Assembly: GCF_030867095.1 (NCBI RefSeq) | Contig: NC_081824.1 | Span: forward strand, 145,357,433-145,421,432 | From: Alligator mississippiensis | Taxonomy: Eukaryota; Chordata; Crocodylia; Alligatoridae | Direction of reading: 5' to 3' | DNA length: 64,000 nt | Notes under the pieces: generated by a model | The model's input: the letters and a program-made list of their open reading frames with translations, nothing else | Database searches by the model: none | Told to the model about the DNA's origin: nothing | Translations under genes and position numbers: made by a program | Part shown: one piece after another, positions 1 through 13,388 of the stretch | Position numbering within the stretch: position 1 is the stretch's first letter | Layout: the number at the start of each line of letters is the position of its first letter

Positions 1-290
1 CCTCACTGATGCAGGCCTTGTCTGTGTCTACTCACTGGGAGAAGAGAATACCACCTTGGCATTCCCACAAATGATGCGGCCCAGAGCAGTACAGACCACA
101 TCATGAAGGACTACAAGGCTCTGGGGGCCAAGCTCAAGGAGAAGGGGATGCAGGTGGTATTCTCCTGGTGAGTAGATGCAGGGCACCACAAGGCTTGCAT
201 TGGTGAGGTCAACCTGTGGCTTTGGAGCTGGTGTTAGCAGGCGGGCATCAGGTTCTCTTGCCCATGATCTCAGTAGCCTGCCGTGAAGAA
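1..290 (+). mobile_element. CR1 LINE remnant, esterase-like segment
   Basis: The plus-strand reading, broken by stops, contains a stretch like LGAKLKEKGMQVVFSW followed by a Trp-rich segment. This resembles the segment of some CR1-type LINEs related to GDSL esterases (a typical copy reads close to LGAKLKGLGAQVVFSSVLP). It is cut by the window edge and has no open frame, so it is a dead fragment. The family assignment comes from recalled similarity, not from an alignment. Confidence 0.5.
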
Positions 291-3200
291 GACTTCAAAA
301 TATTATCTGATATCTTTATGAATCTGAGATCAACTATAACAATGTAATACCCAATGTAATACTGATGGCAGTTGGGGAGCTACGTGTAGCCTGCCCATCT
401 ATCGGCCACAGGAAGAGGAGGTGGATAATTCCTCTATATGATCTTTAATTAACATGAAATGAAGAAGCACTTGCTCCTGTACTTACTGGATGGGTCCCCA
501 CATGTAGGGGTGTGCAGTTTGGGGTGCCACAAACCACACATGGGGAATGTAAAACATGCGCTGCACTGCAAGTTTGCAGCACGCTAGCAAAAAAAGCTCT
601 GGGGAAAAATGATGCAGAGCATGTTCCAGTGCCTGCTACTGATACAAACAAAGGGCTGGCCATCCAGAGCAATTCTCTGGCTGGTGGCCAGGCTCCATGC
701 TACCAGATTAAAACCCTGCTGTACCAGGACACCAGGTAACACTGCAGGAACCATGCAGGTGCTGGCCCTAGCCTCCCCTCCCCAACCTGGGACAATTCAC
801 TGTGCGCCAAAGTGTACATGCAGGGGCATGCAATGGAGCACAAAGTAGTGCTGCTGCTATTTGTGCCCCTACAAGCACACACCTCTGCATGTGGGGACTC
901 ACCCACTAAATGCAATGGGAAAGCTGCCATTCACTTGAGTGGGGCTGGATCAGGCACTAACTTGAATTCTGGGATATCTGACAGGAAGAACAGAAGAAGT
1001 GAAGCCGATCAAGTCTTCATTCATCTATGGAAAAAAGAACCAAGCAGGAAATCACAACAGCTGGGAATGTTTTAGATGGACAGGAGGAGGGAACTCAAAG
1101 CAATATACTGTTGGAGTGTAAAAGATGACATTATGATAGATTAAATGCACCACAAAATGGACTTTGCTAATGGCTGTCATCTAATCTGGGAATATAGTTG
1201 GATGCATGCATATACATTTTATAAAAATCTGCATAAATTAAACAGTATACTGGAGGGAAACAGGAAATTACCAAAAAAAGGAACAGACCTTTCTAGATGA
1301 GATATGTTACAATAACTGACCTTTTGACCATGTTCAGGGTTTTTTTTAAACATTGTGCTGGAATGTACACTGAACAAAGGGAGCAGGGCTCTGTGAAAAC
1401 AGGTGCATTTGAGCTGGGCAACAAAATACAGACTAAACCAAATGGGAATGCTAGAGAGATTCCTCCCTGACCCCCTGTGTGGGGAGCTTTCTTTTAGAAC
1501 TGGAAGCAGTTTTCTGTTGCATAAGATACAGTGTAGCTTTGTGGCACCCTGTGGCTAAATGACCTGCCATCAAAAGTGATCCTAGTCCTTTGTCATGGAG
1601 GAAAATCAGGATCTCACAAGTCCCTCCCCATTCATATGTACAGTAAGAGCTCAGAGAGCTTGCAGGGACTGGATTTAAAATTGTTCTCTCCAACTTTTAG
1701 CACACATGTTGTTTATTTCAGTACTTAAGTTTTGATAGTGCTGTGGTTACTTTTGAGACATCTGCTTTCCACTCAAGGAAGGTGTACCTGAAAAGGAAAA
1801 AGAATATAATGTTAGCATTGTTCAGCCCACCCAGCTAAGAATCCTGCTGAGAAAATTCCAGTCTTTTTTACCATAAGCCTTTATTTTTAAAACTTCTTTT
1901 CTTCAGAGTTTGTTTTTTTACCTTTTCAGTAAATTGTCTAGACAAATAAGATGGCTTAAGAGATTGATTTGCTAATTGGTTGTGTCTGTATTTTTTTTCC
2001 AGCAGAAATGATAATGACAAGTACTACTACAAATGTACATCCCCTTCTGTACGTAGATACTTGTGATGGGCGTTCTAGATCAGTTTTGTTAAAGACACAA
2101 GTTTTCAGATGTTTACAGCTAAATCCTCGAAGACTGCAAAATAGATCCAAGATCTAGAGACTATCATTTTCCAGTGTCTTAACTTTGCAATTTGCCCTAG
2201 GTGTAAAGTGAATATGCAACTGATGTAAAATACTAGTAAGTCAATGGAAAAAAAATCAGGCACTTTATGTGAATCGGCTTTTTAGTTGGATTTTTACTAC
2301 TGTGGCTTCCAGGTATGTCACAGAATACATTTGTGATGATAGTTTATATAGCTATGCAATATTCTGGCTGCATTTGTGTATGGCACCTTTAAATCTATAA
2401 GTATTCTGCTGTCTAAAGAAGCTGGCAGCTGTTTTGCGGCTACTTTAGTTGAGACAGCTATAGGAGATGAATATAGCACGCTTGTTCATGGAGAATTGAC
2501 GAGCTTCTGTTTTTCTAATCTAAAATCACGATCACTTAGACAAAGTCTCTGATGCTCTTGTCTATGGAAAGAATGGGTGTTTTGGCTCTTTTGCATCCTG
2601 AAGGTATAGAGTCGTACATAAAAAAAAAACTAATAATCATAATAAAAAAGTAACCAAATTTTTCAAAACCTTTAAAGAGGAGTAACATTTTAGGTTTACC
2701 TTCGAATGAGAAACCGAGTAAAAGCAAGTTGGGCTCTTTGGCTGTCTGTGGTGCTATCTTACCATGCCAGGAGGCTGCTATTCTGAAACACTCCATGTTC
2801 TTCCATGATGAACACACACAACACTTCAGCACAGATGGGACTTCCCAAATCAGAAGTAGGTAACTATATTGGTGCAACACTGGGTGGGCTAATTAGCTTT
2901 GTTTCTGAAGTAATTAGCCCAACTGCAGCATCATATCCAGGCTGCTGCACTACTTCTGGTTTGGGATGTAGTGCATGTGGAACAGTTCTGATATTCCTGC
3001 ATGATGTTGCTAGGACAGTAAGTTAGCTGTACAGATATGGCCACTGTTCTTGAATATAGAACAGTAACAGGATAGTTAAAACTTCACAAGAGAAGGCAAC
3101 AGAAATGGATGGAAGTCTACAATTCAAGGGTAGCTGCTTTCCAAGTGTTATTGCTTTTACTACATGTTTGCAAGTTTGCTTAAGCTCTTCTCTCCTTTGG

Positions 3201-5200
3201 AGTGCAAATAATTTAATCACCTGTTCATAAGCAGAAAGTAAAACAAGCTTATGGATGACAACGTTTTACATTTCAGCTATTTAGCCTTTGACAGATTCCT
3301 GGTTTCTCTTTATTGTTTGCTGAATCCAGGGTTTAAGTACATCTTGCAACAGTATTACAAACCTGTGCTGCATAAACACTATAAACTAGAACTAATTAAT
3401 TATGCCCATCTATATGTATTTGCATCTTACTTGTTCCAAAATATTATAACAATGAATAATAAACTCAAACGCAATTTGCTTTAAAAGACACAAGATTTTA
3501 CACCGCACCTTTATACCATTTGTGAAGCTTTTAGACATCCAGTTCATTAAATGCAATCTAATTCTGCCCCACACAGCAAACAAAACTATGAAGACACACA
3601 AATTCCCTCCTTGAAAAGATGCCTAGTTGACTAGAGTTGGGCTACTGAGTGTGCTTAGAGACAATCCACATATTTAACACTGCCGCAGCTCAGTTGTGAC
3701 CCAGTTCCACCTAGGAAATACATAAACTCCATGCAAGTACCATATTTGTTAGACAGCAGAGGGGGAAAAGCCCTCAATCACACTGATAGCAGAGGACTCA
3801 TCCATCTTTTGCTCAGTAGCTTTTAACCTGCATCTCCTCCTTTCAAGGGAAGTACCTACTCCATATCTCTGTGGCCTAGACAGGGCTGAATGTATCCTCC
3901 CTGCCTCCCTCCTCTTGAATTTGGGCCACAGTAGACAGGAACATGAGAGTTACTGGGGCTAGCAGAGTACACAAGGAGCCTGGTTCTGTAGTCCAGTGAG
4001 GTGAGCACTCTCCTGGGCTTGGGTTTTGATTCCTGCTCTGTGCCCCCAACTTCACTTATGATTTTGCAATGTATAATACAAGATTTTTAAACAGCTGAGG
4101 TCAGAATCCAGATTCCCTCCCCGCCTGAGAGTAGGAGAGCTATACATTGCCCAGGGTGCCCAGGATGGAACAGGAGGATGCTTCTGAGGGTAAAGCCATG
4201 CTTTTTTGGGCTAGTAATGTCAAAGAATTAGGACATCTCAGAGACAGATTTTGGCCCAGATCATATTCTATCAATAGTATTTAATTTCTTCCATTAATTC
4301 TGAAGACAACTAAAACTACCTAAAACTCAGACTGTTACACACACACACACACACACAAGTCCATAAATATTTGCTTTTAAGGCACAGCAGGTAACTTCTG
4401 TTTTTTCCTCTCAGTTCACCAAGGGGGAAAAAAAAAATGAAGTGAGTCTAAAGTCAAGAGACACTTTTTCCCCAAATGAGAAATTGAAGTGCAGGAAATA
4501 GATTGAAAGATGCAAAGATTTTAAATCTCAAAAGGACCTTTAGCTCATCTAATTTTTCTTCCTGTGTATTGTACACCATAAACAAGGTGGGGAGAAAATC
4601 ACTTTTGCAGAAAAACAAATAGCAAAAAGGTGCTTTTACTGGACAACACTTCCATCTAGAGAACAATTCATAGCAACAGACAATTTTGTTTGACATTCAG
4701 CCCATATTTTTCACAACTTAAAAATAGACCTTATTTATTGGTAGAAATTGTTGTGGTTCAAATTCACAAATGCTTGTAAGATTACTAAAGGATGGTTTAT
4801 GCTGCAGAACAAGAAAACATGATAAGATTTTTAGAATCAGGATTTTTAGAAGATGTTTCTCCCCCACTCCTCCTCCCCAATCATTTATTTGAAAATGTTT
4901 AAGATTTCATAGCTAAGTACTCGAAGTGAATAATTGTAATTTCATACAGCCTCTTTTGTAACCAACTCATGGAGCAATAGGTGGCTCAGGTGATTGGCAA
5001 TGAACTATAGACTATGACATTTCCCAGCCAGGGTTTTTGAATCTTGTCTCTCACACCCTCATCCTGCAACAGGATCAGTAAACAGAGATTCTGGTACCCT
5101 TTGAGATCACTGATGATGACTTGAGTTGGAGTCTTCCTGGGCGTACATGCATGCATTAGAGAAGCCTGTTGAATGACCGGGGTCTGAAAATAGGCCATTG
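291..5200. other. Non-coding stretch, no gene recognised
   Basis: I see no exon or conserved coding pattern; the open frames are short and show no family motif. A CA dinucleotide array lies at 4337-4357. Near 3990-4060 there is a possible decayed tRNA-derived SINE, with a B-box-like GGTTTTGATTCC, but it is too degraded to call. Confidence 0.5.
4337..4357. repeat. (CA)n microsatellite
   Basis: About ten uninterrupted CA units. Confidence 0.9.
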
Positions 5201-5389
5201 AAGTATTAGAAGGTGTTACTATGCAGCCTACAGGAAGGAGAAAAATGTATTTGAGGCTAAGAAAAATGTGGCATTAAGATTTTTTTTTAAACTTAGAAGA
5301 AGTAACATGGTCTTTCTGTAGAAGAGTGAAAAAGTGATAATGTAATCCAAACAGGTCCAGCAGATAGTGAAGCAAATTGAATAATCACA

Positions 5390-7095
5390 AAACACAGATT
5401 GCACCGAAGAGTGCTAAAGGAACCGGCAGAGATGATAGTGCTACCACTGGCGAGGCTATTCGAGAACTCGTGGCACTTGGGTGAAGTACTTGAAGATTGA
5501 AAGAGGGCCAATGTGGTGCCCATCTTCAAGAAAGAGAGGAAGGATGACTCAGGAAACTAAAGGCCAATCAGTTTGACCTCTATCCCGGGGAAGATTTTGG
5601 AAAAAATTATCAAAGAAACCATTCTTGACAGGTTAACAGAAGGTAACATTCTGAGGAATAGCCAGCACAGGTTTGTTGCGACTTGGTCTTGCTTGATCAA
5701 CCTCATTTCCTTCAATGACCAGGTAACGTATCATCTGGGTAAAAGGGAAGAGGTTGAGGTCATATATTTGGACTTTAAAAAAGCCTTTGACCTGGTGTAC
5801 CATGATGTCCTCATAGAAAAATTGGGCAACTGTGACCTTGACTATTCCACAATCTGATGGTTGGGGAATTGGCTCCGAGGTCAGACCCAGAGAGCGGTAG
5901 TTGATGGAACCGAATCAACGTGGCACTCGGTGACTAGTGGCGTCTCCCAAAGCTCCGTTCTCGGACTTGTATTCTTTAATGTCTTCATAAAAATCTGGAC
6001 ACTGGCGTCAAAAGTGGACTGGCCAAGTTTGCTGACAACACTAAACTTTGAGGGAAGAATGTCCACACTTGAGGCTAGGCTGGTGATCCAGGCTGACCTT
6101 GATAAGCTTGCAAGGTGGGCAGATGAAAACCTAATGGCATTCAATATGGAGAAATGCAAGGTGCTCCACCTTGGGAATAAAAACCCCACATCACACTTAT
6201 AGGCTTGGCAATGTTACACTCGCTAGCACCATGATGGAAAGAGACTTGGGGGTCGTGACTGACCATAAGATGAATATAAGCCACCAATGTAATACCGCAG
6301 CTGGCAAAGCGAATAAAACTCTGGCTTCCATCTACCAATGCATCTCAAGCAAGACCCAGGCTATCATCCTCCTGCTGTACTTGGCCTTGGTGAGGAGTAC
6401 TGCATTAAATTCTGGGCTCCACAATTTAGGAAGGATGTGGAGAAGCTTGAGAGTCCAGAGGAGAGCCACATGCATGATAAGAGGGCAAAAGAACAGGCCT
6501 TATGAAGAGAGCCTTAAGCCACAGGTGACTGGTGTCTCCCGAGTCAGGGGGGCAACTGCCCCCCCAGTGACCATTCAGCAACTGTAGAGTCTGCCCCTGC
6601 AGCATATCAGCCACTTCTGGGTGGCTGAGATCAGCTGCAGGGGGACTGCAGGGAAATAGCTTCTCCTGGCACCCCCACTCCCTGGCTGGCACTCTCAGGG
6701 GGGGCACCAGTGCTCTTGCCTGCCCCTCCTGCCTGGGAACGCTGGCTTTCAGGAAGTGCACCAGCACTCTCAGGGGATTCACATGCACCTCCTACACATT
6801 GCCACTACTGTGAGCTATATGACTCTTCAGCCTGGAAAAGTGCAGGCTCAGGGGTGACTTGGTGGCAGCCTATAAGTACATAAGGGATGTACATCAGGAT
6901 CTGGGGGAACCCCTGATCCCCAGAGCACCCCAGGGGATGACAAGGTCCAATGGTCACTCTGGGCACTTTTAAGAAACATTTGGGCATTTATCTTGCTGGG
7001 ATCCTTTGATCCTAGCTGACTTCCTGCCCCTGGGGTAGGGGGTTGGACCTGATGATCTTACAACATCCCTTCCAGCCCTAATGTCTATGAAACAT
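5390..7095 (+). mobile_element. CR1 LINE, 3' half with decayed reverse transcriptase
   Basis: Reverse-transcriptase fragments lie in order on the plus strand. A fingers region at 5573-5857 has the block YLDFKKAFDLVYHDVL (catalytic motif A, with the Asp kept). A second frame from 5861 carries GVSQSSVLGLVFFNVF, a decayed form of the usual GVPQGSVLGPVLFN block. The YADD motif cannot be found where it should follow. The copy runs through the C-terminal part to a CR1-type 3' tail near 7040-7095 (GGACCTGATGATCTTACAAC, then CCTTCCAGCCCTAATGTC). Stops and frame changes make it inactive. About 300 bp near 6525-6828, rich in runs of G and C, interrupts the CR1 order just before the TTCAGCCTGGAAAAG block and looks like a later insertion. 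Confidence 0.85.
6525..6828. mobile_element. Unclassified insertion inside CR1
   Basis: CR1 sequence is continuous up to about 6525 and resumes at about 6828 with TTCAGCCTGGAAAAGTGCAG. The GC-rich DNA between them does not belong to CR1. I found no terminal repeats or clear target duplication, so the class is unknown and the borders are approximate. Confidence 0.4.
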
Positions 7096-7140
7096 GCCTT
7101 ATCTTATTTGATTTTCCTGCACTAGGAGTTTGTCTGTTCA

Positions 7141-7160
7141 ACAACAACAACAACAACAAC
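7141..7160. repeat. (CAA)n microsatellite
   Basis: Six to seven CAA units just after the CR1 tail, possibly its simple-repeat end. Confidence 0.8.
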
Positions 7161-8721
7161 ATGGGCAAGGAGATAAGCTACTGGTTGTCTGTTTTCTGGA
7201 GCTCCTTTAGCTTATGGTTTGTCAGTAATTGGATCTTATACCAGGGGTGTTATGAACTCTGACCTGAAGCCATAGACCTTATGAGAAACAGTATAGGTGA
7301 CCTTTGGTTGCAGACAGCTTTTGTTGTGACTGGTTCTATTAAAGAATGAGATTTGGCTCAGGAAATGTTTAATTCCAAGTGTTTTTGGAATATAGATAAA
7401 AATGGGAGCTCTGTCATATTGTGGCAGGTACATTGCAACTCTAATGCAGCAACCAAGTACAGCTGGTGAAAAAACAGACAGACCAGTAAGACAATTATAC
7501 TATGCCTAAGGAAGCCATCCTCTCCCCACAGTCCCTATGTATTTTAGAAGAAGAGCAAATGTAAAGTTTCTATATAGACCACTGTAAGGAACACCTTTGT
7601 GTCTGCATACACATGGTCACATTAAAAATAGTGAGGCTGGTTGTATTAGTCTTTTTGTAGTCACATTAGGGGGAGGAAAAACATTGGAGCCCAATACCTA
7701 CAAGTACCCTGAATCAGTACAGCACAGACAAGGTGTAATGCAATAAAAAGATGCATCTTTGTCCTAGTTTACAGCTATTGGGGAGTCCTAATTAGCACTA
7801 ATGGGCATTTATACACATACTTTTTTGACCCATGATTCAGAGATCCACCGCTTCGCAAACTCCACATGTGAGCCAAGGCAAACTGCGCTGCACCACATGC
7901 AGTTGTATAAGCAGCAAAATGCATGTCACCATGTAGAAAAATGTTGGTAGTGCACTTTTGAACTAAAGCACCTCCAGTGTGTTTTAGTTCAAAAAAGCAC
8001 ACAGCCACCATTTTCTCGGTGTTGATGTGCATTTTGCCGCTTATACAACTGCAAGTTTTGAAAAGCGCCTGGTGCTTGCATATGTAAAAATGCCTTATGC
8101 GATCGTGATTTTCAGTGGCATAGATACTTGGCCAGGTGAAGATATGAGGATTTCATCCATCTGACTGATTTTCCTATTTCTTTTCCTCCTCTTGTGTTTT
8201 CTTGTTCTGCTTTATACCCAATTGATAATGACAGGAGAGAGACACCAGGTAAAACATTTCTATGATTTTAACCAATAGGAGTACTTCAATTGTTCCCAGC
8301 TGTTAAGCAATGGATAGTCTATTTTTCCCTGAAACAACCTTTTAATATGCCAGGCTGGATCTAAAAAGCGAGGCCCAATTCTAAGAGGGAAAAAAAAGGA
8401 ATACAATGCAATATGGTCTTCTGTCAGGCAGAACAAACAGTTTGTATAGATTTGTGAATTCCTTGCCCCTCTTGCATTGATGATTTGAGGAAAGAAGAAA
8501 TTATGGGATATTGAATCTCTTTTACTGATGCATTTGATTTAGCATGCACTTTGCATCTCTTTCAATCCTGGCACATCCAAAGTGTTTAGTAATCTCTGCC
8601 TCTCTAGAAATTCAGATTAGTATCTTAACGAGATTTTCTGTAGGAAAAAGGAACGGGCAATTTTAAAGTACTTGAATAATCTCTCACCTCTCAGAAATGA
8701 CTAGTTCTGAGTGTTACATTT
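7161..8721. other. Non-coding stretch, no gene recognised
   Basis: No coding or RNA gene signal was seen. A short segment near 7628-7655 (GGCTGGTTGTATTAGTCTTT) resembles the start of the Penelope-like foldback repeats found elsewhere in the window, but it is too short to call. Confidence 0.4.
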
Positions 8722-9345
8722 TAGGGCTGTGCGAAGCTTTGGTCCCCGATTTCATTTGGTGGAGATTCAGCAGCTCAATCTCTGAATCCAGAACGAATCA
8801 GAGGACTCTCTAACCTTTCCAAATTGAATTGGAACCCTCCGAATTGATTCGGCGATTCGGACATAGAGATAGCTTTAGATGTTTTTTCTACATACCTCTA
8901 GGTAGCAGGGGCTTGTGAGTGCTGCGATGCTGGGGTGCATGGAGCATCCCACTGGAGCATAGGGGGCTCCTTAGTGTGCTTGGCAGCAGACCCAAAAGTG
9001 GACTAGTAGCACTTCCAGTCTATTTCTGGGTCCGCTGAGGAGTGCGCTGCCCCCCGACATCCCCATGTTCCCCCAGCTCAGCAAATGATGCCTCCTGGGT
9101 CTGGGGGGCCCCCCTGTGGCTGATGGCTGAGCTGGGAGATGCAGGGAGGCTCCGTGCGTGCTCCCTGGCAGATCCAGAACTGGACTGAAAGCACTTCTGG
9201 GTTCGCTGCCAAGCATTTGAAATTAGCATCAAATCTTAAGATTTGGATGAATCGAATCAGGGACAGTGATCTGAATTAATGAAATGAATCACCATCTCCA
9301 ATTTGGGCCAAATCAAATTGAATAGGCCCACTTCTCACACCCCTA
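8722..9345. mobile_element. Non-autonomous hAT element, 624 bp
   Basis: The left end TAGGGCTGTGCGAAG pairs with the right end, whose reverse complement is TAGGGGTGTGAGAAG (13 of 15 positions match). The flanking 8-mers TTACATTT and TTATATAT match at 6 of 8 positions, as expected for an old 8-bp hAT target duplication. Sub-terminal stretches rich in GAATTGATTCGGCGATTCGG-like sequence resemble those of the element starting at 62588. There is no transposase. The inner part (8900-9200) is GC-rich. Confidence 0.75.
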
Positions 9346-9839
9346 TTATATATCCTAAAAGCCTACTCAAGAGCAAGATGTTATGCTGATTCTGGACCTC
9401 CATTTTTTGGACTGCCAAAATCCCCTAGAGTTTCTAGGAATGCTCAGAAGCTGTTTGGTCATGTGAGTACTTAACTCACACCTCAGCTCTTGTCTAATCC
9501 ACTTTGGTGTTGAAAAAGCCCCTAGATCCCTGGGGGGTTGCAATCTGATAGACATGTTCCATGCATACACAACTCACATCAACAGCAAAATGATGGTGGT
9601 AGTGATTAGAGACCAGGTCCTGAAAGTAGAAGATGTGGGTTCTAAGCCCTCCTTGGTTGGAGGGGATTCCTTCTACTGCTCAGGGAATACCTTAATCACC
9701 AGGCTAAAGAAAAAACTGGTAGGGTATACGGTCTAGTCCACCTGTTGTAGCTGGGCTATTGGACAGTCATGGGGTCAGAAGGAAACCAAGCAAGAGGGTG
9801 TCCAAGTCTGTAGGCTAGGGTTTATAGCTCTGGAACATT

Positions 9840-10180
9840 TTGAAGACCTTCTCAAATCGAGAGTCTGTTATCACAAATCCCTTTGAGGTTAAGATGGGAG
9901 TTAAGCAAAGCCGTGTCATTGTTTCAACACTCTTCTTGATATTCCCTGCTGTGATGCTACATCTGACCACCAAGAAGCTTCCAGTCGGAGTGGAGCTAAG
10001 CTACCAAATGGATGGTAAACTGTTTAATCTCAGCCTACTCTAAGCCAAAACAAAGACCACCCTGACCTCAATTATTGAGTTCAGTATGCAGATGATGCTG
10101 TAGCGTGTGCTCACTTGGAAGCAGACCTTCAGGCAATTGCTAACCAAGGATGGCTGGAATACATTGCTACTGCCAGCCTT
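9840..10180 (+). pseudogene. Non-LTR reverse transcriptase fragment (not CR1-like)
   Basis: The frame from 9840 reads through VKMGVKQSRVIVSTLFLIFP and then DGKLFNLSLL. After a stop it continues with AKTKTTLTSIIEFQYADDA. The order GVKQG-like block, DGKLFNL, AKTK, then YADD (catalytic motif C) is typical of a reverse transcriptase clade distinct from the CR1 copies next to it, which lack DGKLFNL. Only the palm region remains and it has a stop in the middle. The exact clade (jockey, L2 or RTE-related) is not resolved by eye. Confidence 0.7.
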
Positions 10181-10484
10181 TCCTTTGCCTGTGTTGGGGA
10201 TAACTTTTAGATTCAGATCGTAGAGAGGTCAGTGAGGGGGGGAAAACTCTTCTCCACTTACTGCTCACAAACAGGGAGGAATTGATTGAGAACGTGAAGG
10301 TAGAAGGCAAGTTTAGTGACTACAAAATGATAGAGTTCAAGATCCTAAGGGGAGAAGGAAGGAGAGCAGTGGAATAATGACACTGGACTTCACAAAAGCA
10401 AACTTTAGCAAACTCAGGGGCCCGGTGGGCAGTAATAGCAAGAAAATGGAATTTAGAGGTTTGCTTTGGGGAATTGGCTTGTAG

Positions 10485-11290
10485 GTTAAGTAGATATTGC
10501 ATAAGAATAATGGTCCAGGTTAACAGCAAAGGTTAATTGGTTTCTAAAAGCCTGTTTGTGACAGTCTTCCTTCAAGGCAGCAGACACCATGTCTAAGGCT
10601 AACAGACAAGCAAGTGGACATACACAGGCTGGGAAACTGAAAACATGTACCACACTGTTCTGGAACATGAGATAAGGGGAATCTGCCGCATTGGCCAAGT
10701 CACATTGACCAGCTGGAGAGCCCTTGGGATTTCTGGTTTTGGTGGATGGACCACATTAAGATGCCAATAAATGCCCAAATTAAGATGTGTCCATGTGATA
10801 GGTTTGTTGGAACAAGGAATATGCCAACAGAACAGTGTGGACAGTATGATGACTACAGGGAAACCAGTCAACAATGCCTGGAGATAGAGTCAGAGGAGGA
10901 AAAGAATACAAAAGGAGGTATTTAAGAACAGCAAAGGGTCCCCGAGTAGGGAACCCAAGTCCACCATGGATAGAGGGCACACACCAGCCTGTCTCACCCA
11001 CCCCACTGTAGAGGGATGGGCCTTGGCCTTCAACCTCCAGGCTGCTGATATTCAAGAGAGAACCACAGGGTGAAGCTCACATACTGGCCATATGCATCTG
11101 CCCTCTGTGACAGCCCTAGGCCTAGTAGATATAGAGGGAAAGGGTTATTTTGTTTGCCTTGCCGGTGTTATTCTTATGTGCTATTGTTGTGTATCAATAG
11201 AATTCGCCTTTTATCAAATAGAGAAGTTGGGATCGCCTGAGGATTTGAGTCTACCCAGAGCAAGGTATCCATGTCATATGTCCAGTGCCA
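10485..11290. mobile_element. Unclassified insertion in CR1 (first gap)
   Basis: About 0.8 kb interrupts the CR1 order. No coding block, terminal repeat or tail was recognised; borders are approximate. A solo LTR is possible on length alone, but I could not find matching ends or a target duplication. Confidence 0.35.
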
Positions 11291-11953
11291 ACAGACAGGA
11301 TCCCTTAGGAGGTAATTCCAAGGAGACAAGGAGTCCAGGAGAGCTGGCTGTACTTTAAGGAGGTCCTTTTAAAAAGGTGCCAGTGAGGTAGAAGAATGGG
11401 AATGCAATAGGAAACCAGCCTGGCTAGACAGCAATCTATTCAAAGAATTGAAATTTGAAAATGAATCCTATAAAAAAGTGGAAACTTTGTCATAGTTTGT
11501 CAAAGGGAGCAGTTTAAAAGTACTGCATGGGTATGCAGGGAGAAGATTAGGAAGGCCAAGGCACAGTTTGATATGCAGCTGGCAAGGGACATAAAAAAGG
11601 TGATAAAAATGGATTCTATAGTTATGGTAAAAATAAGAGGAAGACCAGAGATTTCATAAGTCTTTTACAGAATGCAGAAGGCAATCTAGTGACAGATAAT
11701 GCTGAAGTATTTAATACCTTTCTTACTTTGGTTTTCAGAAGGAGGGGTAGGTACAAGTTGATTATTGCAGTTGGCAGCAGAGATAGGGAAGGAGCGAAAT
11801 AGTTTAGAGTAAAGGAAGACCAGGTTAAGAATTAGAGAAGCTATATGTTTTCATGTCCACAGGACTAGATGGGATGCACCTGAAGGCACTGAAGGAATTG
11901 GCTGAGGCAATTTTGAAGCCATTGGCTATCCTTTTTGAGAACTTGTGGAGGTC

Positions 11954-12995
11954 TGTATCAGTCAGGCCCTGAGGGCGGCCATGTCACCTCTTAGCAGCCA
12001 TCTGGATTGTGCCTAATTTGCCCCCTCTGGCCTCTCTGGGTCCAACCCCTGTTGTCTCACACATCATGCTTTGATGTTAAAATAGAGTGGGGAAGCTGCC
12101 GAGAGGCCAGTTGAGCTTGGGGTGCTATTTCTCCCTTGGCTGCATAGTTTTTCTCTGTCTCCAGGGCTTTGACTTGGAGGGGCTTCCCCTGGCTCCCAAA
12201 CACAGCACTTGGCCCCTTGTGCCTTAGATCTTTGCTTGGGCCTCAGCCTTCTGCCCTTGGCCCTCTTGCTGTACCTGGGCCCCTTAGCACCAGGTCCACT
12301 GCTCTGGACTCTGGGTGCCCGAGTCCCCCAGCTGCAGTCTTGCCCTCCTGGGCTCTAGGCTGCTCAGACCTAGTCTTGCCTTCTTAGGCTCTGGGCTTGA
12401 GCCCTCAGTCTTTTGGGGTTCATACCTTCCTTCTACTTCAGTTCCTTCTGGGATCCATTGCAGGCTCTGGTTCTCCGTTTTCAGTCTGGTCCTCCAGCAA
12501 TGAAAGCATCACACCCCTAGGTTCTGCCTGCAGCTCCAAGCCTCCTTTCACAGCTGCTTCTGGTCCTCCAATTTAAACTTAAATACAAGTGTAAGTTAAA
12601 TGCTATCAAACCAAATTTCACCTCCAGCCTGGGTCTATGTCACCACAGGAATGATGAATAAATATATAACAACAGGAACTTTGATGCTTGGCACTGCTGG
12701 GGTTTCTTCTCAGTCCTCCCAGGGTCTGGAGCTCATTTCCCCTGCTGCAGTCTGGAGTTCTGCTCTTGCAAATCAGAGCCAGCCTCCTTTTACAGCCTGT
12801 AACCACCTCTCTGGGTCACCTGATCCACCATTTCTGCCCCAGGCCTGTCAATCACTGGCCTGATTGTGCTGTCTGCACCTGGGGTGAGTCTTCTTAAAGG
12901 GTTTTCCACCCGTTAGTCTGTCCAGGGACCTGCAGTCAACTGGTTGCTCCCTAGTACTCTCTTCTCTTCAGTAATGGGATAGGAGCCCTATTACA
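11954..12995. mobile_element. Possible LTR-type insertion in CR1 (second gap)
   Basis: CR1 stops at GAGAACTTGTGGAGGTC and resumes at AGATTGGATGAGTCCC. The 1,042 bp between begin TGTATCAG and end CCTATTACA, compatible with TG...CA retroviral-type ends. Against this, the flanking 4-6 bp do not match and no primer-binding site or coding part is seen. The content is GC-rich with CCTGGGC/CTTGGCCC-like repeats. Class uncertain. Confidence 0.4.
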
Positions 12996-13388
12996 AGATT
13001 GGATGAGTCCCTGGTGACTGGAAAAGCAAAGATATGTGCCTGCCTTTAAGAAGGGGAAGGAGGACCCAGGGAACTACAGGCCAGTCAGTCTGACCTCTGT
13101 ACCTGGAAAGGTCATGGAGCAGGTCCTCAAGGAATCCATTGTGAAGCACCTAGAAGAGAACAAGGTAGTCAGGAACAGTGAGCAACTTGTGCCGCACCAA
13201 TCTGATTTCCTTCTATGAAGAAGTGACAGGCTTTGTGGATGTAGGGAGAGCAATGATGTGGCATACCTTGACCTTACCAAGGCTTTTGACACAATCTTCC
13301 ATGACATCCTCATTAACAGGCTAAGGAAATGCAGACTAGATGAAAGTACTGTAAGGTGGATACATAACTGGTTGGATCATCATAATTA

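Noticed and set aside
39..170. Possible exon of a neighbouring gene at the left edge
   Set aside because: The reading matches the esterase-like segment of CR1 elements and has in-frame stops nearby.
3990..4060. tRNA gene
   Set aside because: Only a B-box-like stretch is seen, without a cloverleaf or intact A box; at most a decayed tRNA-derived SINE.
5573..6202. Two consecutive open frames as a possible host gene
   Set aside because: They are the broken reverse transcriptase of a CR1 LINE, with a stop between them and the YADD motif lost.
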